Assembly (NCBI GenBank): GCA_016214425.1
Contig: JACRON010000104.1
Location: 1 to 7,516, forward strand
Direction: 5' to 3'
From: Nitrospirota bacterium
Lineage (GTDB): Bacteria; Nitrospirota; CAKKRA01; 9FT-COMBO-42-15
Length of the DNA stretch: 7,516 nt
The notes under the pieces: generated by a model
Told to the model about the DNA's origin: nothing
Databases searched by the model: none
Seen by the model: only the letters and a program-made list of their open reading frames with translations
Position numbers and translations under genes: made by a program
Shown: positions 1 to 6,674 of the stretch, one piece after another
How positions within the stretch are numbered: the stretch's first letter is position 1
Layout of the letters: each line of letters starts with the position of its first letter

Positions 1-681
1 AATATATGCCTTGAGAATATTATTAAAAAGAAGGTTATTGAATATTCTGCCCCTAAGGGAGTCCACCCACAGCCAGTGATGACCAACATACTTGAGGGGA
101 TGAATATTGGGGTTTACTATTACACAGGTGATACAGGTTCTTCTCCTAACAGGACTTTTTTCGACGGAAAAATGGTTTCTGACAAGGTTATTGCCTTCCC
201 TGTTATGCCTTTTGGTAGTTATGCCGCGATCGATGAGATGGGAAGAGATAAAAAGAGAAGCGATGAGGTGAAAAAGTGGTTTATTGATACCGTGGATTAT
301 GTTTTAAAAAACAGGACTGTAAGGCTCGTTTATTCCCATCCAAGGGATGTTGAGCAATATAAAGACGCCGTAAAATCCTTTCTGGATTATGTTGAGAGAC
401 TTCAGAAAGAAGAAAAGATTCAGATGAGAGCTATGAGTTATTTCGCAGACTTTATGCATAGGTTTCTCAAGACAAAATATACATTTGAGGTAGACGGTGG
501 AAGTCTCAGGGTATTCCTTGACAATCCTGAGACGCTTGAGGGCATAACACTTGCCATACCAAGAAACAGATATAAGATGCCTTCCCATGGAGATTTCCTG
601 ATTCAGCAGGACGACGATTATTATTATTTGACATTCAGAGAAGGGATAAATGAAAAGACTATTTATTTCGATGCTATTTAA
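1..681 (+). CDS. Probable polysaccharide deacetylase, C-terminal part (5' end outside window)
   Basis: The reading frame is open from the first base, so the gene starts upstream; 226 codons are visible before the TAA. Visible residues 16-25 contain a Ser-Ala-Pro-Lys-Gly then His-Pro-Gln-Pro stretch, and residues 111-116 read YSHPRD. Both resemble the late motifs of carbohydrate esterase family 4 (NodB-like) deacetylases, where a late His lies in the active site. The last ~90 residues look like a beta-rich accessory domain. If correct, the enzyme removes acetyl groups from N-acetylated sugars of a polymer, probably in the periplasm; the signal region cannot be seen. An internal ATG at 76 is not a convincing start because the homologous-looking motif begins before it. 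The 3' end overlaps the next gene by 32 bases, and the epimerase and outer-membrane genes downstream support an exopolysaccharide role. The metal-binding Asp/His motifs lie outside the window, so the family call is moderate. Confidence 0.6.
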   Translation, partial: NICLENIIKKKVIEYSAPKGVHPQPVMTNILEGMNIGVYYYTGDTGSSPNRTFFDGKMVSDKVIAFPVMPFGSYAAIDEMGRDKKRSDEVKKWFIDTVDYVLKNRTVRLVYSHPRDVEQYKDAVKSFLDYVERLQKEEKIQMRAMSYFADFMHRFLKTKYTFEVDGGSLRVFLDNPETLEGITLAIPRNRYKMPSHGDFLIQQDDDYYYLTFREGINEKTIYFDAI

Positions 682-1543
682 TTTGTGCATTGTTTCAGTA
701 GCCAGCGGTGACTTCTGCACGGATCATCCTGCATTAAAAATCTCAAGGTTATTCGTGCCTCTGGAAAAAGGTAGCAACCATATTAATCCTTACATAGTTA
801 ATATCGAGGCAATATATCTGCTTCAAAAAGGGACTGATTCCAAAATGATCATGGATTATATTTCATGGTATCTCGAACATGCCAATTATCCAGACAGGTC
901 AGAACTTACAGGCACAATCTACGACTACGCAATAAACTGTAAAACAGGAAAGGAAAAATCTGCAGGGACATACGATTCTGTTGATGGATATGCAGGGACA
1001 TTCCTTGTAATGGTTTATGAGTATTATAAGATGACAAAGGATGCGAAGATAATACAGAAAAACAGGGAAAAACTCAAGGATATCGCCTATCTTTTAGGTT
1101 TTCTACAGGAGGAAGAGGGGCTTACCAGAGCACTGTTCTACAAGAAGTCAAAATACCTGATGGATAACTGTGAAGCCTACGGAGGAATAAAGGCCTTCAA
1201 TAGATTATCCAAAGAAATGGAGTGGGGTGAAAATCAATACTATATCGAACTCGAAAATACGATAAAAGATGGGATATTATCCTTCCTTTACTCGGAAGAG
1301 AGGGGAGATTTTTACTGGGCGATGGAAGGGAAGAACGTCTATGCCCCCAACTGGGATAAACTATATCCTGATGCCTTTTCCCAGATATTCCCTATACTCT
1401 ATGACATCCTCGAAGAGATGCCGCAATTAAAAGAAACTCTCTGGAAGAAATTCACAGAAAGATATGCGAATAAACCAGACCTCTTTTTTTCCGAGCAAAA
1501 ACTGATATTAGAACTTACTGAAAAAAGGATGACTGGCAAATGA
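650..1543 (+). CDS. Exported (alpha/alpha)-barrel glycosidase-like protein
   Basis: This 297-residue protein has a Sec signal peptide: Lys-Arg at 2-3, a hydrophobic core to about residue 17, and a plausible signal peptidase I site after Ala-Ser-Gly at 18-20. It is therefore probably periplasmic. The mature part is mostly amphipathic helices with conserved-looking loops: YDSVDGYAGTF at 108-118, MDNCEAYGG at 171-179 and NWDKLYPDAFSQ at 234-245. That pattern of acidic and aromatic residues between helical hairpins resembles six-hairpin glycosidases and related toroids. I infer a hydrolase or binding protein acting on the polymer made by this operon, but no family can be named with certainty and no catalytic residues are proven. 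The start is supported by a purine-rich AGAAGGGA just before ATG 650, inside the end of the deacetylase gene. Its TGA overlaps the ATG of the epimerase gene (ATGA at 1540-1543), a sign of translational coupling. Confidence 0.6.
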   Translation: MKRLFISMLFNLCIVSVASGDFCTDHPALKISRLFVPLEKGSNHINPYIVNIEAIYLLQKGTDSKMIMDYISWYLEHANYPDRSELTGTIYDYAINCKTGKEKSAGTYDSVDGYAGTFLVMVYEYYKMTKDAKIIQKNREKLKDIAYLLGFLQEEEGLTRALFYKKSKYLMDNCEAYGGIKAFNRLSKEMEWGENQYYIELENTIKDGILSFLYSEERGDFYWAMEGKNVYAPNWDKLYPDAFSQIFPILYDILEEMPQLKETLWKKFTERYANKPDLFFSEQKLILELTEKRMTGK

Positions 1544-2566
1544 AAATCCTTGTCATATTCGGTACAAGGCCAGAGGCAATAAAGCTCGCGCCATTGATCC
1601 ATAGATTGAAGACAAGTTTTGATGTAAAGGTATTATCTTCAGGCCAGCATATTGAGCTTATAGGCCAGGTGATCGATTTTTTTAAGATAAAACCTGATTA
1701 CAACTTTGCCTGCATGAAAGATAAACCTGACCTTGAGTCATTATATGAATGCACCTTGAGTACAATGAAGACAGTCATACACCAAGAGAATCCTGATGCT
1801 ATAATAGTCCAGGGTGACACAATTACGACATTTTCTGGGGCATTTCTTGGCTTTATGCTTAAGAAACCAGTTTTACATGTAGAAGCGGGACTTAGGACTT
1901 TCAAAAGCTTTTCACCTTTTCCAGAAGAGATGCTTCGGATGCTGGCAAGCAGAATTGCTACCTTTCATTTTGCACCTACATCTCAGGCTTTAGAGAATCT
2001 TGTTGCAGAGGGCATAAAAAGAGACAGAATACTCGTCACAGGAAATACAGTTGTTAAAGCAACTTGCTGATAAATACAGAAATGCTTTTTTCTTATGGTC
2101 TCTCCACAAGAACCCTGAGGTAAGACAGATAGTATTGTCTGAACTGACTGAAAAGCCTGAAAATCTAATGCTCACCGAATCATTTTCGTATCAGACTATG
2201 GTATACCTGCTGAGGAAAGCGTATATTATCATGACTGATTCAGGAGGGGTACAGGAAGAAGCATCAACATTTCATAAGCCTCTGATAATTCTGAGAGAGA
2301 CAACAGAAAGGCCTGAAGTCGTGGAAAATGGCATAGGCTTCCTTGTAGGCAGCGATGAGAAGAAGATAATTAAGAAATTTTCGTCTATCTACGAAGACAA
2401 TAAACTTTACGATAACATTGCTCACACCACCAACCCATTCGGGGACGGAAAGGCTTCGGAAAGAATCCGTCGGTTCTTTATGCTAGACGAGATAAAAAGG
2501 TTTATTGAGAACTTTCCATCGTCTTCGGAAGAAACTCTGAATATAGGAGGTAAAATCGATGTCTAA
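1540..2566 (+). pseudogene. wecB: UDP-N-acetylglucosamine 2-epimerase (non-hydrolysing), internally deleted and frameshifted
   Basis: Two fragments in different frames match the two ends of WecB-type epimerases, which interconvert UDP-GlcNAc and UDP-ManNAc. Fragment 1 (1540-2070, 176 aa) has GTRPEAIK at 8-15, QGDT with Asp93, HVEAGLRT with Glu115, PEE with Glu129, and Arg133. These correspond by my recollection to E. coli Lys15, Asp95, Glu117, Glu131 and Arg135. It reaches TGNTVV and then runs to a TGA. Fragment 2 resumes one frame over near 2051 at a sequence matching the region before the HLNPNVR motif (here LHKNPEVR), followed by DSGGVQEEA, TTERPE and GDG-A. About 45-50 residues between TGNTV and that point are missing, including the GHRRE/AHRRE segment that carries the substrate-binding His213 of E. 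coli. So this is not a simple one-base frameshift. Function is very likely lost unless this is an assembly collapse. The 3' end overlaps the next gene by 8 bases, preserving the operon layout. Confidence 0.85.
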
Positions 2567-3377
2567 AATGGCTGCCAGTAGGATATCCCTATTATTAACG
2601 ATGGCAGGTATTTTTGTATTCCTTATGAACTTTAGTGTATCTGCACAGGAAGGGGAAGAGAAGAACCGTATTGAGATCAATCTTACCTATGAACATCTCA
2701 CTCCAAATGAAATTTATGGCGATTGGAAAAATCTATCGCTGGCATATTACAGGACACCTAAGAGCGATTTTTCCTATTTCCTGCAGGCAGAGGCATTCTC
2801 CAGAAAAGAAGGTGATGGCGTTCTCGGAGTTATAGGCGCATATAAAGATTGGATGGAATATCTTTACACCTATTCATCAGTATCTGCCGGTTCAAATTCA
2901 GAATATCTGCCAATGTTCAGGGGGGATCATGATTTTAATCTCAAACTCGGAGAAGATAGGAATATCGTTTGGATTACAGGGATTACATATATAAAATATT
3001 TTGATGTCCATAAAGATTTAATTTTATCGACCGGGCTTGCACTATATTATCCAGCAGACTGGATATGGATGTACAGGATATTCATAAATGACAGCGACCC
3101 TGGAAACATGATTTCGTACTCGCACCTCTTTAGTGTCGGATATGGAAGAGAAAAATGGCAATGGACGTATCTTAATATCTCTTTTGGAAAACAGGCTTAT
3201 CTTGCAACATACTTGCAGAGCCCTGAAGAAGTAAATCGGGATACATTCAGGATAGCATTAAAACACAGATTATGGTTGAATAAAGATTATGGGATTATGG
3301 CAGAAGCCAGCTATTTGAAGCTTGATGAAGAATACGAAAAATACGGTTTCTCTTTAGGGTTCTTTAAAGAATTCTGA
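2559..3377 (+). CDS. YaiO-like outer-membrane beta-barrel protein
   Basis: This is a 272-residue protein with a signal peptide: a hydrophobic stretch at 9-28 and a typical cleavage site after SVSA at 26-29. The mature part is built of alternating polar/aromatic strands typical of outer-membrane barrels, ends in Phe (FFKEF), and contains SVGYGREKWQWTYL, a strand pattern like that of YaiO-family proteins. YaiO-type proteins are outer-membrane barrels often found with exopolysaccharide genes. I infer a role in polymer export or surface attachment here, from context rather than proof. ATG 2559 is preceded by a strong GGAGG at 2546-2550 with 8-base spacing and overlaps the end of the epimerase pseudogene, so translation should be efficient even though the upstream gene is broken. 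It is the last gene of the operon; an insertion-element remnant begins within about 10 bases of its stop. Confidence 0.7.
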   Translation: MSKMAASRISLLLTMAGIFVFLMNFSVSAQEGEEKNRIEINLTYEHLTPNEIYGDWKNLSLAYYRTPKSDFSYFLQAEAFSRKEGDGVLGVIGAYKDWMEYLYTYSSVSAGSNSEYLPMFRGDHDFNLKLGEDRNIVWITGITYIKYFDVHKDLILSTGLALYYPADWIWMYRIFINDSDPGNMISYSHLFSVGYGREKWQWTYLNISFGKQAYLATYLQSPEEVNRDTFRIALKHRLWLNKDYGIMAEASYLKLDEEYEKYGFSLGFFKEF

Positions 3378-3422
3378 TCAGGAGGAAAAGGGGACGGTTG
3401 TTCATGCTCACAAATTAGGTAA

Positions 3423-3454
3423 CTCTTTTGGTATAATTATTAAAACCAAAGGAG
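3423..3454 (+). promoter_or_regulatory. Hairpin sequestering the transposase ribosome binding site
   Basis: The arm CTCTTTTGGT (3423-3432) pairs with ACCAAAGGAG (3445-3454) over ten positions with one U-G wobble and a 12-base loop. The right arm contains most of the GGAGG (3451-3455) that precedes ATG 3461. Because the local promoter would start transcription near 3444, its own transcript lacks the left arm and leaves the site open, while read-through transcripts from the upstream operon would fold and hide it. IS10 and similar elements are known to limit transposase expression from outside transcription in this way. Confidence 0.6.
3429..3437 (+). promoter_or_regulatory. Extended -10 promoter of the insertion-element remnant
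   Basis: TGGTATAAT is a perfect TATAAT with the TG motif one base upstream, the extended -10 form that tolerates a weak -35. No good -35 is visible; the best-placed hexamer is about CACAAA at 3409-3414. The predicted start is near 3444, giving a 17-base leader with GGAGG before ATG 3461. It may now be the main promoter for the alpha-amylase gene. Confidence 0.6.
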
Positions 3455-3460
3455 GCCCTA

Positions 3461-3659
3461 ATGCAATACTCAGATCAGGTTGTATTAAAGCGCTGGATAC
3501 CGATCCTAAAAGAGTACGAGAGAACCAAAGCTAAAGTTAACCCGCGCCCGTTTAAGTTTGCTAAAAATCTCTGCGAAGCGCATCATAATAAGCACCAAAG
3601 AGCTTCGTCGCTATTATGCAAAATGGATTGAAGGGAATAAAAGAAAGTATTATGGCTAA
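3461..3659 (+). pseudogene. Transposase N-terminal fragment, frameshifted and truncated
   Basis: ATG 3461 follows a strong GGAGG with 5-base spacing. The first frame reads a basic, helical sequence (LKRWIPILKEYERTKAK, then PFKFAKNLCEAHH) and stops at TGA 3629 after 56 codons. Deleting a single base near 3586-3590 would join it to the third frame, which continues ISTKELRRYYAKWIEG and then NKRKYYG to TAA 3657-3659. The joined product looks like the N-terminal helix-turn-helix DNA-binding part of a DDE-type transposase; the catalytic domain is entirely missing. The family is my recognition of the sequence style and is not certain. The fragment ends inside the start region of the amylase gene, with the two overlapping by 8 bases at 3652-3659. 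Confidence 0.6.
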
Positions 3660-5373
3660 AACTAAAAAACCTAAAAAACTTTCAGAAATAGCCTTTAAGC
3701 CGTCAATTGGGGTTTTCCCTTCCCCTTCTGACTGGAGGGACCAGTTTATCTACCATCTTCTTGTTGATAGGTTTGACAGTGGTGAGCCAGATATTCCGCC
3801 TTATAATCCCAATACAACCCATGTTGGAAGGGTTGATTCAGAAGGTGAAAAATGGCAGGGCGGAACTTTAAATGGAATTACTGAAAGGCTGGATTACATC
3901 AAAAGACTTGGCTGCACTGCTATATGGTTAAGCCCTATTTTCAAAAATCGTAAGGAGGCAAATACCTATCACGGGTATGGCATACAAAATTTTCTTGATG
4001 TTGACCCAAGATTTGGAACTTTAAAAGATTTACAAAAACTTGTTAAGGAAGCACACAAGAAGGGTATGCATATTATCCTTGATATTGTAATAAACCATAC
4101 AGGTGATAACTGGGCATACCCTGGAGGCTATTCATATTATTATTCTGAGGGCAAAAGGTTTCCCTTTGGCTTCTGGCGCGAGGCAGACTCTTTATCTGGA
4201 ATTCAGTGGCCTGATGATGCTGTCTGGCCTGTAGAATTTCAGAATCCTGAGTGGTATAGGAGAAAGGGAGAAATAAAGAACTGGGATTCTTTCCCAGAGG
4301 CAAGGGATGGTGATTTCTGCTCTTTAAAAGAGATTGATACCTCAAATCGAGAGATTCTAAAAGCATTAATTGATATCTATAAATACTGGATTGCGGTTGC
4401 AGATATAGATGGATACAGGCTTGATGCTGTAAAACATCTTGAGGACTCAAGCACTGCAATCTTCTGCTCTGCAATAAGAGAATACGCTCAGAGGATAGGA
4501 AAGACAAATTTCTTTCTATTCGGTGAAATCATTGGTGATGACAGGTTTATAGACCAGTATATTGCTCGTAATGCCCGAATACCTGATACTAATGAACGTT
4601 TCCCTTCTCTGGATGCTGCTCTGGACTTTCCTCTTTGGGGAATTTTGGAATGGGTTATTAAAGGCCTCAAAAACTCTGCTGAATTGAGGGCAAGATATGA
4701 CAGATTCAGAGAGCTCTACAGCGACCACGGCCAGGCAGGCCAGTATTTTCTTACCTTTGTTGATAATCATGATCAGATAGGCCGCTCTCCAAGGGGAAGA
4801 TTCCTCCACAATAATCCATTTCAAAAACAGGCAGTCCTTGCTCTCGGGTATTTACTTACAAGTTTAGGAATTCCATGCATCTACTATGGAACCGAACAGG
4901 GATTTAGTGGCGGAGGAGACCATGATAAATATATTAGAGAATGTATGTTTGGCGGAAATTGGGGGGCTTTTAATACAACAGGGCATCACTTCTTTGACCC
5001 TGAAAACCCTATTAATAAAGAGATTTCACAAATAGCAGAAATAAGGCAGAATGAACCAGCACTTCGCTATGGCAGACAATATTTCAGAGAGATATCAGGT
5101 AATGGCTCGGACTTTGGCTATCCACTCGACGGACTGTGCACATTGGCCTACTCCAGAATTCTTGATGATACAGAAATACTGATTGTTATGAATCTTGATT
5201 CAAACCCCAGAAATGATTTTATAACAGTAGATTCTAATTTAACACCTGCTGGAAAAAATCTGGTAAACCTGCTTAAACCCGGTTCAATCCATACTGTCCA
5301 TAAATCAGGAAGGCGTAATGCAGTAAGGGCTGGATTATCTCCACATGAAATAGCTATATTAAAACTTGAGTAA
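3652..5373 (+). CDS. Alpha-amylase family (GH13) glycoside hydrolase
   Basis: This 573-residue enzyme of the alpha-amylase clan acts on alpha-1,4-glucans, for example as an amylase or maltogenic/maltodextrin hydrolase. The four GH13 motifs are intact: DIVINH at 144-149; GYRLDAVKH at 254-262 with nucleophile Asp258; FGE with acid/base Glu292; and FVDNHD at 369-374 with Asp374. QGGTLNGI, the LSPIF segment and the YHGYG segment complete the N-terminal (beta/alpha)8 barrel. A loop-rich domain B follows region I, and the last ~80 residues form the usual C-terminal beta domain. There is no signal peptide, so the enzyme is probably cytoplasmic and may serve glycogen or maltodextrin turnover. ATG 3652 (MAKTKKPKK) is preferred to an upstream in-frame ATG at 3616, which lies within the transposase remnant and has no ribosome binding site. 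The site before 3652 is itself weak (AAGAAAG). The transposase frame ends at 3629, so re-initiation from it is possible. Exact substrate specificity cannot be read from the sequence. Confidence 0.93.
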   Translation: MAKTKKPKKLSEIAFKPSIGVFPSPSDWRDQFIYHLLVDRFDSGEPDIPPYNPNTTHVGRVDSEGEKWQGGTLNGITERLDYIKRLGCTAIWLSPIFKNRKEANTYHGYGIQNFLDVDPRFGTLKDLQKLVKEAHKKGMHIILDIVINHTGDNWAYPGGYSYYYSEGKRFPFGFWREADSLSGIQWPDDAVWPVEFQNPEWYRRKGEIKNWDSFPEARDGDFCSLKEIDTSNREILKALIDIYKYWIAVADIDGYRLDAVKHLEDSSTAIFCSAIREYAQRIGKTNFFLFGEIIGDDRFIDQYIARNARIPDTNERFPSLDAALDFPLWGILEWVIKGLKNSAELRARYDRFRELYSDHGQAGQYFLTFVDNHDQIGRSPRGRFLHNNPFQKQAVLALGYLLTSLGIPCIYYGTEQGFSGGGDHDKYIRECMFGGNWGAFNTTGHHFFDPENPINKEISQIAEIRQNEPALRYGRQYFREISGNGSDFGYPLDGLCTLAYSRILDDTEILIVMNLDSNPRNDFITVDSNLTPAGKNLVNLLKPGSIHTVHKSGRRNAVRAGLSPHEIAILKLE

Positions 5374-5391
5374 TGCTTCAAATAATAAATT

Positions 5392-5411
5392 ACAATATAA
5401 ACATATATTGT
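5392..5411. repeat. Perfect 8-bp inverted repeat (terminator or activator site)
   Basis: ACAATATA and TATATTGT flank a 4-base AACA loop, followed by TTT. It could be a weak rho-independent terminator for the amylase gene, although the stem has only two G-C pairs. Alternatively it is a dyad operator: its centre lies about 174 bases upstream of the predicted sigma-54 start, a usual distance for enhancer-binding activators. The sequence alone cannot decide. Confidence 0.45.
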
Positions 5412-5412
5412 T

Positions 5413-5420
5413 TTGTACAA
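5413..5420. repeat. TTGTACAA palindrome
   Basis: A perfect 8-base palindrome lies immediately after the larger inverted repeat and shares its TTGT/ACAA ends. The pair could be tandem half-sites for one dimeric regulator. It is short, and in AT-rich DNA it could occur by chance. Confidence 0.3.
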
Positions 5421-5549
5421 TCCCGAGATTTACTGTAGCAAACTTTAAACAATCTTGTATCTTTCTGTTTGAATACTTTTATATCTCTTAATTAATATTT
5501 TTTTGACAATTCAATAAGTTATTGCAACCATTTACTTACTACAAACCTC

Positions 5550-5566
5550 TGGCATGATAATTGCTA
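5550..5566 (+). promoter_or_regulatory. Sigma-54 (RpoN) -24/-12 promoter
   Basis: TGGCATGATAATTGCTA matches the sigma-54 consensus TGGCACG-N4-TTGCW at nearly every position. The invariant GG (5551-5552) and GC (5563-5564) have exactly the required spacing. The predicted start is near G5576, giving a leader of about 46 bases with AAGGAGG at 5608-5614 before ATG 5622. Transcription should depend on RpoN and an ATP-hydrolysing enhancer-binding activator, so the downstream protease gene is probably induced by a specific signal rather than constitutive. Confidence 0.8.
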
Positions 5567-5621
5567 TAAAATAGGGTGACAGCTAACTCAATAACAATAT
5601 AACCTAAAAGGAGGGCTGATT

Positions 5622-6626
5622 ATGGCAAAGGAAGAGGGAAAGAAAGGGAATGAAGAATTATTAAGGAAGCTTATCTTTATCAAAAGGGAGATTGAGCCTT
5701 TTTTATGGAGGCTGGCCTGCATTCAGGGGATTGGTGTTGGTTATAAATATACTAATGGAAAGATTACAGACCAGCCTGCAATTACAATCTTTGTAACGAG
5801 AAAGGTGCCTGCTAAATATCTGGCAACATCAGGTATTGTGCCGTCAAGGCTTATTATCCCGGACCCTACAGAGGGCGGCAAGCCCTTTGAGGTGGTTACA
5901 GATGTATTTGAATCAGGTTACTACTCTGTACATTCCTATACTGCAAAGCACAGGCCGGCACATGGAGGAGACAGCATTGGCCATGTTGATATAACAGCAG
6001 GAACCTTTGGCTGTGTTGTTCAGGATATGGAAGTAAAGGGTAAGAAGGAGTTTGTTATTTTAAGCAATAACCATGTCCTTGCAAACAGCAATGACGGATC
6101 CATCGGAGACCCCATTCTCCAGCCAGGGCCTTATGACGGCGGCACAATGAAAGACCAGATTGGCGTATTGAAGCGATTTGTGCCAATCAATTTTTCAAAG
6201 GATGACTGCAACTATGTGGATGCAGCTATTGCATCTGCAGAATGCAAGGATATATCCTTTGATATACATGATATCGGCGGAATTAATGGCTCTTACTATA
6301 TTGGTGTAGGCGACCTCGGCATGGAGGTGCAAAAGACAGGAAGAACAACCGGCCATACAACTGGAAAGATTATTGCCATTGACGCAACGGTAACTGTAAA
6401 CTATGGCAGCAGCCTAAAAAAGAAGCTTGCAAAATTTTGCAAACAGACAATAACAAATGATATGTCTGAACCAGGGGATTCTGGTTCTGCCGGCCTGACA
6501 AAGGATTGTAAGGTCTTCGGACTACTATTTGCAGGAAGCGACCAGCAGACAATCTTTAACAGGATTGATCTGGTGGAAAAATATCTGAAGGTAAAGGTTG
6601 TAGCTGGGAAAGGAACAGTGTGCTAA
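5622..6626 (+). CDS. Trypsin-like serine protease with N-terminal GVG-type domain
   Basis: This is a 334-residue protein with a chymotrypsin/trypsin-fold peptidase domain from about residue 110. The catalytic triad is visible: His151 in SNNHVLA, Asp200 in YVDAAIA and Ser287 in GDSGSAG. The GRTTGHTTG segment before the Ser motif is also typical of bacterial members. The N-terminal ~100 residues form a separate domain with GIGVGYK at 36-42, ITIFVTRKVP at 54-63 and a Val-Pro segment at 73-74. The same pattern recurs in the small exported protein encoded convergently at 6675-7025. No signal peptide is seen; the N-terminus is charged (MAKEEGKKGN), so the enzyme is probably cytoplasmic unless released another way. 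ATG 5622 has a strong AAGGAGG with 7-base spacing, and an excellent sigma-54 promoter lies upstream, so the gene is likely a regulated single-gene unit. Substrate is unknown. The N-terminal domain could be a propeptide, inhibitor or targeting module. Confidence 0.85.
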   Translation: MAKEEGKKGNEELLRKLIFIKREIEPFLWRLACIQGIGVGYKYTNGKITDQPAITIFVTRKVPAKYLATSGIVPSRLIIPDPTEGGKPFEVVTDVFESGYYSVHSYTAKHRPAHGGDSIGHVDITAGTFGCVVQDMEVKGKKEFVILSNNHVLANSNDGSIGDPILQPGPYDGGTMKDQIGVLKRFVPINFSKDDCNYVDAAIASAECKDISFDIHDIGGINGSYYIGVGDLGMEVQKTGRTTGHTTGKIIAIDATVTVNYGSSLKKKLAKFCKQTITNDMSEPGDSGSAGLTKDCKVFGLLFAGSDQQTIFNRIDLVEKYLKVKVVAGKGTVC

Positions 6627-6674
6627 TGCAAACTAATAAATAATGTGTCATTAAAAAAGATTTCCTGATTAGCA

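Larger units (their letters stand above)
3383..3659 (+). mobile_element. Left-end remnant of an insertion element
   Basis: The segment between the outer-membrane gene and the amylase gene holds insertion-element parts in order. First is a G-rich stretch (AAAAGGGGACGGTTG, 3386-3400) like those I recall beside transposase genes in related genomes. Then come a promoter, a hairpin over the ribosome binding site, and the N-terminal part of a transposase. The rest of the transposase and the right end are absent; the amylase gene starts where the transposase frame stops. The left boundary near 3383 is a guess, since no terminal inverted repeat or target duplication can be paired within the window. 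Confidence 0.5.
5374..5549. other. AT-rich gene-free spacer upstream of the sigma-54 promoter
   Basis: No credible coding frame is seen on either strand. The spacer is strongly AT-rich and contains two perfect palindromes at its start (annotated separately) and several ACAAT/TTGT half-site-like words, such as ACAATCTTGT near 5450. Its position, roughly 30-200 bases upstream of the predicted transcription start, is where activator-binding and DNA-bending sites of sigma-54 promoters usually lie. Confidence 0.5.

Noticed and set aside
304..720. Long open frame on the minus strand across the deacetylase and the start of the next gene
   Set aside because: It lies opposite two better supported genes, its product has no recognisable domain and is of low complexity, and it has no convincing ribosome site.
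2441..2450. GGGGACGG-like word inside the epimerase gene, similar to the G-rich stretch at 3389-3397, as a second insertion-element end
   Set aside because: It is in frame within the conserved GDG-A region of the epimerase (FGDGKA), so the match is explained by coding sequence.
1540..2566. Programmed ribosomal frameshift in the epimerase gene
   Set aside because: A frameshift could not restore the missing ~45-50 residues, and no slippery heptamer with a downstream structure is evident at the junction.
3616..3651. Upstream in-frame ATG at 3616 as the amylase start
   Set aside because: It lacks a ribosome binding site, and the 12 extra residues would come from the transposase remnant; ATG 3652 gives a normal N-terminus.
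4073..4824. Open frames on the minus strand opposite the amylase gene
   Set aside because: They are antisense shadows of the catalytic GH13 motifs on the plus strand, with no recognisable products.
5503..5531. TTGACA at 5503-5508 as a sigma-70 -35 box for the protease gene
   Set aside because: No acceptable -10 hexamer lies 16-18 bases downstream (CAACCA and AACCAT there), whereas the sigma-54 element nearby fits fully.
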